In this document: positions 1 through 7,626 of the stretch, piece by piece | Layout: each line of letters begins with the position of its first letter | Position numbering within the stretch: the first letter of the stretch is position 1 | Assembly (NCBI RefSeq): GCF_002979775.1 | Contig: NZ_PCPR01000028.1 | Coordinates: forward strand, 1 to 58,895 | From: Arthrobacter sp. MYb23 | GTDB lineage: Bacteria > Actinomycetota > Actinomycetes > Actinomycetales > Micrococcaceae | Reading direction: 5' to 3' | DNA: 58,895 nt | The notes under the pieces: generated by a model | Databases searched by the model: none | What the model was told of the DNA's origin: nothing | What the model saw: only the letters and a program-made list of their open reading frames with translations | Position numbers and translations under genes: made by a program

Positions 1-1
1 C

Positions 2-649
2 CCGCCCGCACCCACCACACCCCCAGCTGTCGCCTCGGCGCCAGTGGTGCCACCCGTGCAGGCGCCGACCGCCCAGACCTACACCTTCCCGGACGGGCAT
101 TTGTCCTTCACCTATCCGGTCGGCTGGAGTATCCGGGCGGACCAAGGACCATTCGATCCTCCCGGGACTGCGGAAGCCTCGCGCATTGTGACTGTCTTCG
201 ACGCCGCTGGGGCAGAGGTAGCCCGTGTGTTCAATGGAAACTATGCGGATGGTACGGGCGGCATTGTGGACCGAACCATTCTGGACCGTGCCGTGGTTCC
301 TGGGGTGAGAGATACAGCAGGAAACCAGGTGGAATTCGGTTTCTCCGTGAATTACGCCATGAATTACGACTACAACTCCGAAAACGGGGGCATGCCCACG
401 GCTAGTGGGCGTTCCGACTCGCCTCCGTTTTACGTCATGGATGTCCGGCTCCCTTCGGAGCTCCAGGCTGGAGTCAGTTCTTCCGGGATCAACCAGGTTC
501 GTGTTCCTAACGGCATCATGAGTGCTTACGCGGTTTTCGATCCCGCCAAGCAGCCCGCCTTCGCCACCCCTGAAGCAGCCAAGGCCTGGATGGGCAGCAC
601 GCAGTACGCCCAGCTGAAGTCCATGCTCCTGAGCCTGAGCTACAAGTAA
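2..649 (+). CDS. Hypothetical exported protein, C-terminal part (5' end outside window)
   Basis: The frame is open to the left edge, so the start lies outside the window. The first visible stretch (about 20 codons) is rich in Pro, Ala and Thr, as in the linker behind a lipoprotein or membrane anchor. A globular domain of about 185 residues follows, opening with a FPDGHLSFTYPVGWS-like beta segment and ending in SLSYK. The 'f.Y...W.i' opening resembles extracytoplasmic beta domains of actinobacterial lipoproteins, but I do not recognise the family. A palindromic repeat follows the stop codon directly. An internal GTG start at 44 is possible but unlikely given the continuous frame. Confidence 0.7.
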   Translation, partial: PPAPTTPPAVASAPVVPPVQAPTAQTYTFPDGHLSFTYPVGWSIRADQGPFDPPGTAEASRIVTVFDAAGAEVARVFNGNYADGTGGIVDRTILDRAVVPGVRDTAGNQVEFGFSVNYAMNYDYNSENGGMPTASGRSDSPPFYVMDVRLPSELQAGVSSSGINQVRVPNGIMSAYAVFDPAKQPAFATPEAAKAWMGSTQYAQLKSMLLSLSYK

Positions 650-650
650 C

Positions 651-716
651 CCCATCTGAGTCGCAGTTGATGCCGTTCTGAGCGCTCAGAACGGCATCAA
701 CTGCGACCTACTTGGG
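651..716. repeat. Intergenic palindromic element, family 1, copy 1
   Basis: Positions 660-683 and 684-707 are perfect reverse complements (24 bp arms, no loop), with the core ATGCCGTTCTGAG. Outside the arms lie CCCATCTGA on the left and TACTTGGG on the right, degenerate versions of the CCCAACT/AGTTGGG ends of the other copies (9028-9096, 19610-19676, 48177-48248). There is no T-tract, so it is not a classical intrinsic terminator, although the hairpin could still terminate transcription or protect the transcript end. Confidence 0.85.
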
Positions 717-741
717 TCAGCGGGGGATGCCCACTGTGCTT

Positions 742-771
742 TTGCATGGACACATCCACAAACGCTATGCA
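742..771 (+). promoter_or_regulatory. Possible promoter of the two small genes
   Basis: TTGCAT (742-747) and TATGCA (766-771) are separated by 18 bp and lie about 90 bp upstream of the first small gene. The match to the vegetative consensus is partial and was found by eye. Confidence 0.3.
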
Positions 772-862
772 TTTGTCCATAACGATCGTCGCGTGACTTT
801 CATAAGGTTGAGGAGATCTGCTTCACATAACGCCCCGATCTACCCAAGGATGAGTTTCAACG

Positions 863-1060
863 ATGAAGAGCATCGCCCTCCTGCGCGAACGAGCCACCCG
901 CGTCATGCCTACCGGTTCCCACTGCCCGGCGTCGGGCCTGTGGAGCCCGGACACCGATCCTGATGCCGTCCAGGTTTTCGCTGAAGGACATGTCCTGCCG
1001 GCCCACGAGGGCGTGCCCACCGTCTGGCGCCGCCGCACTGCCGCTGAAGTGTCGGCATGA
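863..1060 (+). CDS. Small conserved-looking hypothetical protein (65 aa)
   Basis: An ATG start lies about 10 nt after AAGGA. The protein contains the pattern TGSHCPASGLWSP, then an EGHVLPAHEG segment and a VWRRR tail. This resembles a widespread small family of unknown role with a 'TGxxCPxSGxW ... GxxxPxxxG..V.W' layout. The stop codon overlaps the start of the next gene (ATGA at 1057-1060), which suggests translational coupling. No membrane segment or signal peptide is seen. I cannot assign a function. Confidence 0.6.
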   Translation: MKSIALLRERATRVMPTGSHCPASGLWSPDTDPDAVQVFAEGHVLPAHEGVPTVWRRRTAAEVSA

Positions 1061-1287
1061 CCAGCACCATCCTGAACAGGCCCGCCGATTACCGCCACGT
1101 TCCGGCAGCGGAGTGGACGGAGCTCAACTCAGGTGATCCGGTGTGGATCTACGACGTCGCATGGGGCGCCGGCACTGGCCGCGTTGATGACGTTTCCAAG
1201 CACCAGGAACTGCTCTGGGTGGTCCTTGAACCCACAGGCCGCCGACTGATCTGCGGAACGGACGACGTCGAGGTCTGGACCGCCTGA
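1057..1287 (+). CDS. Small hypothetical protein (76 aa), coupled to preceding gene
   Basis: It starts at the ATG that overlaps the stop of the previous gene. The sequence includes DPVWIYDVAWGAGTGRVDDV and ends in DDVEVWTA. It looks like a compact beta-rich (SH3-barrel-like) protein with a repeated 'V..D' rhythm, but I do not recognise the family. The start-stop overlap argues that the two small proteins are made together. A family 2 palindrome follows the stop, then the convergent lactonase gene. Confidence 0.6.
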   Translation: MTSTILNRPADYRHVPAAEWTELNSGDPVWIYDVAWGAGTGRVDDVSKHQELLWVVLEPTGRRLICGTDDVEVWTA

Positions 1288-1294
1288 AAAGACT

Positions 1295-1357
1295 CGCCGA
1301 GGTGGCATTTAATACCAATGTCTGAGCGGATCATACGTATTAAATGCCATCTCGGCG
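1295..1357. repeat. Intergenic palindromic element, family 2, copy 1
   Basis: Arms 1296-1315 and 1337-1356 are reverse complements with one G-T mismatch (GCCGAGGTGGCATTTAATAC against its partner), around a 21-nt loop. The outer part (CGAG.TGGCA.TTA) is shared with the second copy at 7218-7274. It lies exactly between convergent genes: the + gene ends at 1287 and the - gene ends at 1362. It may act as a bidirectional terminator. Confidence 0.8.
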
Positions 1358-1361
1358 GTAG

Positions 1362-2405
1362 TTAAAGGGCGGGAACCAGCATGCTGGGGGATCCCGTCTC
1401 CACCCTGCTCACAGGACCGTCCGGGAGCCCGGTGGCTGGGTCCAATTTGAAGCTCACGACGTCGTCCGAGCCTTCGTTGGCGACGTACAGCCAGCCTTCG
1501 CGGACCAAGTGGTGGCGCGGCCAATCGCCGCCGCACGGCACCTCCGCGACGGGCTCCAGCTCAGCCCCGCCGTTGGATACCTTCAGCACACATATGCGGT
1601 TGGATCCCCGCACGCCCACATACGCGAAACCCCCGTCCGGGGACAACGCAATCTCGGCGCCGGAGTCGCCGTCTTTGGCCCCTGTGGCACTCGCCGGAAC
1701 CACGGAAGTCAGCACATAAGCACCGTCCGGTTCCATCCGGAGCGAAGCTACTTCCACCGAGTATTCGGTGTTCACCAAGACTGTCCCGCTGTGATGCCGG
1801 GCCATGTGCCGTGGGCCGGAGCCCTTGGGGAGGATCACCTGGTGATCCGGCTTCAGTCCCTCACCCGGCGCGTACTGCCACACCCGGACAAGATCATGCC
1901 CCAGGTCCGTGGTCATGACTCGGCCGTCCGGCAACATAAGGCTTGAGTGCGCGCGGCTTGGCCGCTGCTCGTCCGGGGACGTCGCAGTGTGGGGGTCGAC
2001 GGCGGCTGCCGCACTGGTGCGCGAGGTGATGGCGCCGTCGTCGTCCAGTTCATACAAAATCACTTGGCCGTCGCCCCAACACGTGGCCACCAGGAAGCGT
2101 CCGTGCGGATCGGCGGCCACGTGGCAGGTCGCGTCGCCCGCCGGCCAAGGATCGCCGAAGGCGTCCAGTTCAGTGTCGCCCGTCCGGCGATACGCCCGCA
2201 CGGTCTTCCCTTCTTCTGCAACGGCGTAGACCACCGGGAGTGTCGGATGCAGTGCAAGGAATGATGGCGAGTTGGCGGTGGTCGCCAGGCCCAGGTTCGT
2301 CAGCTGGCCGTCGTTATCAGCAGAAAGTGCGACGATGCCCTCGCCGTGGCCGTTCCTGTCTGCAGTGTAGGAACCAACCCAGATCAATGTTGCTTGGTCA
2401 CCCAC
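1362..2405 (-). CDS. Lactonase-family beta-propeller (6-phosphogluconolactonase-like)
   Basis: The protein is 347 aa with a GTG start; AGGGG lies about 8 nt upstream, inside the end of the preceding gene. The opening WVGSYTADRNGHGEGI, the segment SPSFLALHPTLPVVYAVAE, and repeated D-G-x-F and 'Y.G.RGSN.I.' blades are typical of the seven-bladed lactonase propeller (Pgl/YbhE type). These cytosolic enzymes hydrolyse sugar lactones. The gene is the last of a tightly packed minus-strand run of reductases, 2 nt after an aldo/keto reductase. A pathway making aldonolactones would fit, but the substrate is unknown. Confidence 0.85.
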   Translation of the reverse strand: MGDQATLIWVGSYTADRNGHGEGIVALSADNDGQLTNLGLATTANSPSFLALHPTLPVVYAVAEEGKTVRAYRRTGDTELDAFGDPWPAGDATCHVAADPHGRFLVATCWGDGQVILYELDDDGAITSRTSAAAAVDPHTATSPDEQRPSRAHSSLMLPDGRVMTTDLGHDLVRVWQYAPGEGLKPDHQVILPKGSGPRHMARHHSGTVLVNTEYSVEVASLRMEPDGAYVLTSVVPASATGAKDGDSGAEIALSPDGGFAYVGVRGSNRICVLKVSNGGAELEPVAEVPCGGDWPRHHLVREGWLYVANEGSDDVVSFKLDPATGLPDGPVSRVETGSPSMLVPAL

Positions 2406-2407
2406 GG

Positions 2408-3238
2408 TCAGTGCCCCTGAACGTCTGAGTCCACGCCGGCGTCCGGTCCGGCGTCGAGGGTTTGCAGTTTGGTGAGGTCGTCGGGGTCCAGTTCGAAGTC
2501 GAAGACGTCCAGGTTCTCCTTCATGCGCTGCGGATTGGAGGTCTTGGGGATGGCCACCAAACCCTGCTGGACGTGCCAGCGGAGCACCACTTGGCCCGGC
2601 GTCTTCCCGTACTTGCCGCCGATGCCGGCCAGCACGGGAGCATTCAAAAGATCGCTGCTGGCACCCAGCGGGCTGTAGGACTCGGTAATGATGCCGTTTC
2701 TTTCGTTGAAAGCCCGGGCAGCAGGCCGCGGAATGGAGGGGCTGATCTGGATCTGGTTGACGGCAGGCACAACATTCGTTTCACGGAACAGTTGGTCCAG
2801 GTGGGCGGGCTTGAAGTTGGAGACCCCGATTGAGCGCGCTTTGCCCGACGCCTGCAGTTCCTCGAAGGTTTTCCATGTCGAGACGAACTCGCCGCGGCGC
2901 GGGAGCGGCCAGTGGATCAGCAACAGGTCAACGTAGTCCAGCCCCAAGCGTTCCAAGGATCCGTCCAGCCCGGCAATGGCCTTGCCTGAACCCTGGAATT
3001 CCCCGTCCAGCTTGGTGGTGATGAAGAGCTCTTCGCGATTCACCCCGCAGGCACGGATGCCGTTGCCCACACCCGTCTCATTGCCGTATTTCTTTGCAGT
3101 GTCCACGTGCCGGTAACCATGCGACACAGCCTCCACCATGGCATCGGCAACCTGGGCATCATTCAACGGCCACGTACCAAGTCCCAGTTGCGGGATCTTA
3201 TGGCCGTCGTTGAGTTCAATGAGCGGGGCAAATGTCAT
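2408..3238 (-). CDS. Aldo/keto reductase (AKR5-like)
   Basis: I place the start at 3238 (276 aa): GGAG lies 9 nt upstream of that ATG but only 3 nt from the ATG at 3244. The catalytic tetrad is visible: Asp and Tyr in HVDTAKKYGNE, Lys in FITTKL and His in LLIHWP. The SNFKPAHL and ESYSPLGAS segments are also typical of the family. It should be an NADPH-dependent cytosolic carbonyl reductase of the 2,5-diketogluconate-reductase type. It is closely similar to the AKR at 5324-6145, which suggests duplication. The substrate cannot be read from the sequence. Confidence 0.9.
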   Translation of the reverse strand: MTFAPLIELNDGHKIPQLGLGTWPLNDAQVADAMVEAVSHGYRHVDTAKKYGNETGVGNGIRACGVNREELFITTKLDGEFQGSGKAIAGLDGSLERLGLDYVDLLLIHWPLPRRGEFVSTWKTFEELQASGKARSIGVSNFKPAHLDQLFRETNVVPAVNQIQISPSIPRPAARAFNERNGIITESYSPLGASSDLLNAPVLAGIGGKYGKTPGQVVLRWHVQQGLVAIPKTSNPQRMKENLDVFDFELDPDDLTKLQTLDAGPDAGVDSDVQGH

Positions 3239-3300
3239 GGGCATGATCTCCTTCTTGGTCTGTTGCTGTTCTACGCTTGCCACTTGCTGCTTGGCAACAG

Positions 3301-4323
3301 CTACCGCCGCGACCAGTCATAGAGCCGATCGCTCAACTCCATATAATCCTCGCTCACTATCTGCAGCTCAGGATGGGTGTCATGCCACGCCACGATCTCC
3401 CTGGCACCGTCCGCGAACGGAATCGTGGCCCTGTAATCAGGAACGAGCGCTTTGATTTTGGAGTTGTCGAACACCACGGAGTGCGAGCGATCGCCCAGCA
3501 GATTGGGGCCGAGCTCAGAGCTGTGGGCGGCGATGGTCTCCGAGGAGACGTGGAACAATTCCGGCTCGTCCACCCCGGCCGCCCGGGCAAACAGGCGGTA
3601 GATCTGGTTCCAGGGAAGGAACTCGTCCGAGGTGATGGTGTAGCTCTCACCCACAGCCTGCGGCCTGCCCAGGAGTCCCACAAAGGCCTTGGCGAAATCG
3701 CGGCTATGCGTCAGCGTCCACAGCGAGGTGCCATCGCCATGCACCATGATGGGCATCCCCGCGCGCATCCGGTGAATGTCGGTCCATCCGCCCACCATCG
3801 CGATCTTGGTGCGGTCATACGTGTGGGACGGCCGGATTACCGTCAGCGGGAAGTCCTGGTCACGATAGGCCTCGAACAGCAGCTCCTCGCAGGCAATCTT
3901 GTCCCTCGAGTACTGCCAGAACGGGTTCTTTAGCGGCGTCGACTCCCGGATAGGAAGTGTGGTGGGCGGCTTCTGGTACGCCGAAGCGGAACTGATGAAG
4001 ACGTACTGACCTGTCCGCCCACGGAACATGTCCAAGCCGGCCCGCGCCTGATCCGGGGTGTAGGAGATAAAGTCCGCAACGGCGTCGAACTCTCTTCCTT
4101 GAAGTACCTCCCGCACGGCAGCGGCGTCACGGATGTCCGCATGCAAGACCTCGGCGCCATCCGGGACGGGCCGCCCGGCTGACCGTCCCCTGTTGAGGAT
4201 GGTCAGCCGGTGGCCCAGTGCGACGGCGCGTTCAGCCGCCGCCGAGCTGATGACCCCGGTCCCGCCGATGAACAGGATGCTCCGTGGCGAGACGGTGTCC
4301 GCCTGCGGTAAGAGGTTGCTCAC
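3301..4323 (-). CDS. NAD-dependent epimerase/dehydratase (extended SDR)
   Basis: The protein is 340 aa with a GTG start that overlaps the stop of the upstream AKR (GTGA at 4320-4323). The N-terminal Rossmann motif FIGGTGVIS, the conserved ILNRG, the active-site YSRDK (YxxxK) and VIRPSHTYD identify an extended short-chain dehydrogenase. It resembles the CSP41/'FIGGTG' group rather than a classical sugar-nucleotide epimerase. It sits between two AKR genes in one transcription unit. The reaction is unknown; a sugar or sugar-lactone oxidoreduction would fit the lactonase downstream. Confidence 0.85.
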   Translation of the reverse strand: MSNLLPQADTVSPRSILFIGGTGVISSAAAERAVALGHRLTILNRGRSAGRPVPDGAEVLHADIRDAAAVREVLQGREFDAVADFISYTPDQARAGLDMFRGRTGQYVFISSASAYQKPPTTLPIRESTPLKNPFWQYSRDKIACEELLFEAYRDQDFPLTVIRPSHTYDRTKIAMVGGWTDIHRMRAGMPIMVHGDGTSLWTLTHSRDFAKAFVGLLGRPQAVGESYTITSDEFLPWNQIYRLFARAAGVDEPELFHVSSETIAAHSSELGPNLLGDRSHSVVFDNSKIKALVPDYRATIPFADGAREIVAWHDTHPELQIVSEDYMELSDRLYDWSRR

Positions 4324-5291
4324 CAGGCGTAGTCTTCGGGGGCAGGGCGGTGGCCTGGGAAGATGTCGTCGAGCCGCTTGAGGGCGTCCTCATTAAGGGA
4401 AACGTCCAATGCGCGGATGGCTGCGTCCAACTGCTCCTGGGTGCGCGGCCCAACAATCGGAGCCGTCACTGCAGGCTGGTGGAGCAACCAAGCAAGCGCC
4501 ACATCGCCGGGCTTGTGGCCAAGTTCGTCCGCGAAATCCTCATACTGACGGATCTGGTCCTCATGCTTGCGGAGCGTCTCCAAGGCGCGGCCCTCAGCGC
4601 GCCGGACTCCCTGTTCTTCCTTCTTCAGGACGCCACCCAACAGCCCGCCCTGAAGCGGAGACCAAGGAATCAGGCCCAGGCCGTAGTTCTGCGCAGCCGG
4701 GATAACCTCCAGCTCCACTTCACGCCGGAACAGGTTGTAGATGGACTGCTCGCTGACCAGCCCGGTGTAGTTGCGCTTGCGGGCAGCTTCCTGCGCTTGG
4801 GCGATGTGCCAGCCGGCAAAGTTGCTGCTGCCCGAGTAGAGGATCTTCCCCTGCTGGACGCCCACCTCGATTGCCTGCCAAATCTCATCCCACGGCGTAT
4901 CGCGGTCGATGTGGTGGAACTGGTAGACGTCAATGTAGTCCGTCTGCAGCCGCTTCAGGCTGGCATCGAGCGCCCGGCGGATATTGAGTGCCGACAACTT
5001 GGACTCGTTGGGACGGTCTGTCATGGTCCCGTACAACTTGGTGGCAAGGACCGTACGCTCGCGGCGCTCGCCGCCCTTCGCGAACCAGCGGCCGATGATT
5101 TCCTCGGTCCAGCCGCGGTGCTCGGTGCCGCCATAAACGTTGGCGGTGTCAAAGAAATTGATGCCGGATTCCAATGCGGAATCCATGATGGAGTGTGCCG
5201 TTGCCTCGTCGGTTTGTGGGCCGAAGTTCATGGTGCCCAGGCACAGACGGGAAACTTTCAGGCCTGAACGGCCCAGGTGGGTGTACTGCAT
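4320..5291 (-). CDS. Aldo/keto reductase (Tas/YajO-like)
   Basis: The 323 aa protein starts MQYTHLGRSGLKVS, the standard opening of the longer AKR families (AKR11-13). Tetrad residues are in FFDTANVYGG (Asp, Tyr), VLATKLYG (Lys) and DVYQFHHID (His). The C-terminal GPRTQEQLDAAI segment binds the 2'-phosphate of NADPH in this family. It overlaps the epimerase by 4 nt, so the two are probably translationally coupled. Confidence 0.9.
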   Translation of the reverse strand: MQYTHLGRSGLKVSRLCLGTMNFGPQTDEATAHSIMDSALESGINFFDTANVYGGTEHRGWTEEIIGRWFAKGGERRERTVLATKLYGTMTDRPNESKLSALNIRRALDASLKRLQTDYIDVYQFHHIDRDTPWDEIWQAIEVGVQQGKILYSGSSNFAGWHIAQAQEAARKRNYTGLVSEQSIYNLFRREVELEVIPAAQNYGLGLIPWSPLQGGLLGGVLKKEEQGVRRAEGRALETLRKHEDQIRQYEDFADELGHKPGDVALAWLLHQPAVTAPIVGPRTQEQLDAAIRALDVSLNEDALKRLDDIFPGHRPAPEDYAW

Positions 5292-5323
5292 GCGGTTGAG
5301 TCCTTTGCTGTTTTCGTGGGGCT

Positions 5324-6145
5324 TTAGAGCTGGGTAAAAGCTGCGACGGCGGGATCGGAGCCGATGCGGGCACCCGCCTCGAGTGCCGTAATGGCCGCCA
5401 GCTCGGATTCGGTGAGGGTGAGATCAGCTGCGCCGAAGTTCTCGCGCATCCTCTTGGAGTCCGCGGACTTGGGGATCACGATGGTCCCCTGGGCGAGGTG
5501 CCAGGCCAGGATCACCTGTGCAGGAGTACTGCCGTGGGCGGCGGCCACAAGGGCCACTTGCTCCGCGTTCAGGTCCTTACCCTGCCCCAACGGGCTGTAC
5601 GCCTCCACGGCGATGCCGAGGTCACGGCATTTGTTGGCCAGCTCGCCCTGTTGGAAGGTGGGGTGGACTTCGATCTGGTTGACGGCCGGTACCACCTCTG
5701 CTTCTTTGAGCAGTGTGTCCACGTGGTCAGAGAGGAAGTTGGAGATGCCAATGGCCCGGATTTGCTGGTCCTGGTGCAGTTTCTCCATCTCCTTCCACGC
5801 CTGTGTGAAGAGGCCCTGCGAAGGGACAGGCCAGTGGATCAGGTACAGATCAATGACCTCAAGGTCCAAGGCGTCGCGGCTGCGTTGGAAGGCGTCGTAC
5901 GCTTCGCCCTGCTCGCCGTTGCGGAGCTTGGTGGTGATGAACAGTTGTTCCCGCGGAATGCCTGAGGCCGCGATCGCAGCGCCGACTCCGGCCTCGTTGC
6001 GGTAAGCAGCCGCGGTGTCGATGTGGCGGTAGCCAGCTTCCAGAGCGTCTTCCACTACCTTCTGCGTTTCCTCGGCAGGTACTTGGAAGACACCGAACCC
6101 AAGCTGGGGGATGGTGACGCCGTTGTTCAATGTCAGCTCTGGCAT
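5324..6145 (-). CDS. Aldo/keto reductase (AKR5-like), first gene of the redox operon
   Basis: I use the ATG at 6145 (273 aa) because AGGAG lies 6 nt upstream and homology begins with MPELTLNNGVTIPQLGFG. The longer frame adds an implausible basic extension. Tetrad: HIDTAAAYRNE, FITTKL, LYLIHWP. It is a paralogue of the AKR at 2408-3238. It heads a five-gene minus-strand operon and is divergent from the XRE-type regulator across about 200 bp, which makes that regulator a candidate controller. Confidence 0.9.
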   Translation of the reverse strand: MPELTLNNGVTIPQLGFGVFQVPAEETQKVVEDALEAGYRHIDTAAAYRNEAGVGAAIAASGIPREQLFITTKLRNGEQGEAYDAFQRSRDALDLEVIDLYLIHWPVPSQGLFTQAWKEMEKLHQDQQIRAIGISNFLSDHVDTLLKEAEVVPAVNQIEVHPTFQQGELANKCRDLGIAVEAYSPLGQGKDLNAEQVALVAAAHGSTPAQVILAWHLAQGTIVIPKSADSKRMRENFGAADLTLTESELAAITALEAGARIGSDPAVAAFTQL

Positions 6146-6344
6146 GACGGTCTCCTTCGACGGGTGGTTATGGCGGTGACGCTCCGTCTTCCCGTTTCCA
6201 GAAAGCGTTTTCGGAGGCTCTGTACCGAGCCTATTCACTTTTGGCGGCAGAGTCAGCAATCCAGCGTGATCCTGTTTTTCCTAGGTCTGGCAGTCCTACC
6301 CACAATGGTGGCCTTTCACACGCAGCGAGCGGCAGAATGGACAG

Positions 6345-7232
6345 ATGGGTCAAAGCGCCGAATTCGGTAAATTCCTCAAAATCATGCGTGCCCGCCTCTC
6401 ACCCGAGGACGCCGGATCGCAGGAGTACAGCGGTGCCCGCAGGGTGCCCGGACTTCGCCGTGAAGAGGTTGCCCGACTCTCCGGAGTGAGCACCGACTAC
6501 TACACGCGCCTGGAACAAGGCCGCAACATCCACCCGTCCAAAGCGGTCCTCGACTCTGTGGCACGGGCACTGCGCCTGGACGCGGGGGAGCAGGCACACA
6601 TGATGGACCTGCTGGAGCACTGCGCCAGTTCCGCAGGCTTGGCACAAAACCCGGTTCAAAAGGTGAGGCCGGCACTCCGGCAGTTGCTGGACGCCGTGGG
6701 TGATGTTCCAGCCATGGTGTTGGGGCGGCGTGCGGATGTGCTGGCCGGAAACCGGATGGCTCACTTGCTCTTCACCGATTTCGCATCCCTCCCAGCCCCG
6801 GAGCGCAACCTGACGCGATGGATCATCCTGGACCCCTCGGCCGGGGCGCTGTTCAGGGATTGGAAGACCGTGGCCGCTGAAGCTGTGGGTGCCCTGCGCA
6901 TGGACGTGGGCCGGCACCCCAACGATCCTCAGACCAACCAACTGGTGGGTGAACTCGCCGTACACAGCGAGCACTTTCGGCAATGGTGGGCCGGGCACAG
7001 GGTAGCCACCCGATCCGCGGGCACCGTCCGGTTGCACCACCCGGTGGTGGGGGACCTCGAACTGAACTTTGAAACGCTGAGTCTCCCGGACGACCCTGAC
7101 CAGCTGCTGAGGGTGTATTCCGCGAAGGCCGGCTCGCCGTCGTCGGACGCTTTGACGCTGTTGAACTTTGGCGACGTGGGCGCCCCAGCCCAGGTCACCG
7201 CACCCGAACCCTCACGCCGAGATGGCACTTAG
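6345..7232 (+). CDS. XRE-family regulator with MmyB-like ligand domain
   Basis: The 295 aa protein has an N-terminal helix-turn-helix (about residues 25-60; LRREEVARLSGVSTDYYTRL) and a C-terminal MmyB-like domain (about residues 105-275). This is the usual architecture of a large actinobacterial regulator family that often controls neighbouring SDR/AKR genes. It is divergent from the AKR operon. Its last codons and TAG stop (R-D-G-T-stop) lie inside the left arm of the family 2 palindrome at 7218-7237, so the native C-terminus may have been altered when the repeat arrived. Confidence 0.88.
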   Translation: MGQSAEFGKFLKIMRARLSPEDAGSQEYSGARRVPGLRREEVARLSGVSTDYYTRLEQGRNIHPSKAVLDSVARALRLDAGEQAHMMDLLEHCASSAGLAQNPVQKVRPALRQLLDAVGDVPAMVLGRRADVLAGNRMAHLLFTDFASLPAPERNLTRWIILDPSAGALFRDWKTVAAEAVGALRMDVGRHPNDPQTNQLVGELAVHSEHFRQWWAGHRVATRSAGTVRLHHPVVGDLELNFETLSLPDDPDQLLRVYSAKAGSPSSDALTLLNFGDVGAPAQVTAPEPSRRDGT

Positions 7233-7274
7233 TGACAATCCGGAGTTCCGGAACTGTCACTAAGTGCCATCTCG
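7218..7274. repeat. Intergenic palindromic element, family 2, copy 2
   Basis: Arms 7218-7237 and 7255-7274 are perfect 20-bp reverse complements (CGAGATGGCACTTAGTGACA). A smaller hairpin (TCCGGA/TCCGGA) sits inside the loop. It shares the outer CGAG.TGGCA.TTA with copy 1 at 1295-1357. It lies between convergent genes, and its left arm encodes the stop codon of the XRE regulator. Confidence 0.85.
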
Positions 7275-7303
7275 TGGGGTGAATAGGGGGTAAGCGCGAG
7301 GAG

Positions 7304-7513
7304 TTAGCGCTCCAGGCGGAAACCGAGTTTGATGGTGACCTGCCAGTCGGCAACTGCGCCGTCCTCGAGGTGGCCGCGGATTTCCTTGACCTCAAACCAG
7401 TCCAGGTTCCGCAGGGTCTCGGAGGCCGTTGCGATGCCGTTCTTGATCGCGTCGTCAACGCCTTCGGTGGAAGTTCCTACAATTTCGGAAACGCTATATG
7501 TGTGGCCGGCCAT
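7304..7513 (-). CDS. Dodecin family flavin-storage protein
   Basis: The start chosen is the ATG at 7513 (69 aa, MAGHTYSVSEIVGTS), the usual dodecin length; the longer frame adds nine unlikely residues. The features TYSVSEIVGTSTEGVDDAI, a central Trp in LDWFEVKEIRG and the ending WQVTIKLGFRLE are diagnostic. Dodecins form hollow dodecamers that bind and buffer flavins in the cytosol. The gene is probably monocistronic and converges on the XRE gene across the palindrome. Confidence 0.92.
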   Translation of the reverse strand: MAGHTYSVSEIVGTSTEGVDDAIKNGIATASETLRNLDWFEVKEIRGHLEDGAVADWQVTIKLGFRLER

Positions 7514-7626
7514 GGTGCTCCTCATCAACGTCATACGAATCTCTGGAAAAGAAAATCAGGCCCGCCAGGCAGGCCGTCCATGCAGACTAGCCCACGGATC
7601 ACCGTGCGGCCAGAGGCTGCGGGAGC

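Noticed and set aside
651..707. Classical rho-independent terminator
   Set aside because: The palindrome is perfect but lacks a T-tract and recurs with conserved sequence at other loci, which fits a dispersed repeat family better. Termination activity remains possible.
712..963. An 83-codon frame downstream of the first palindrome
   Set aside because: It overlaps the better supported small gene at 863 in another frame, uses an isolated start and shows no family features.
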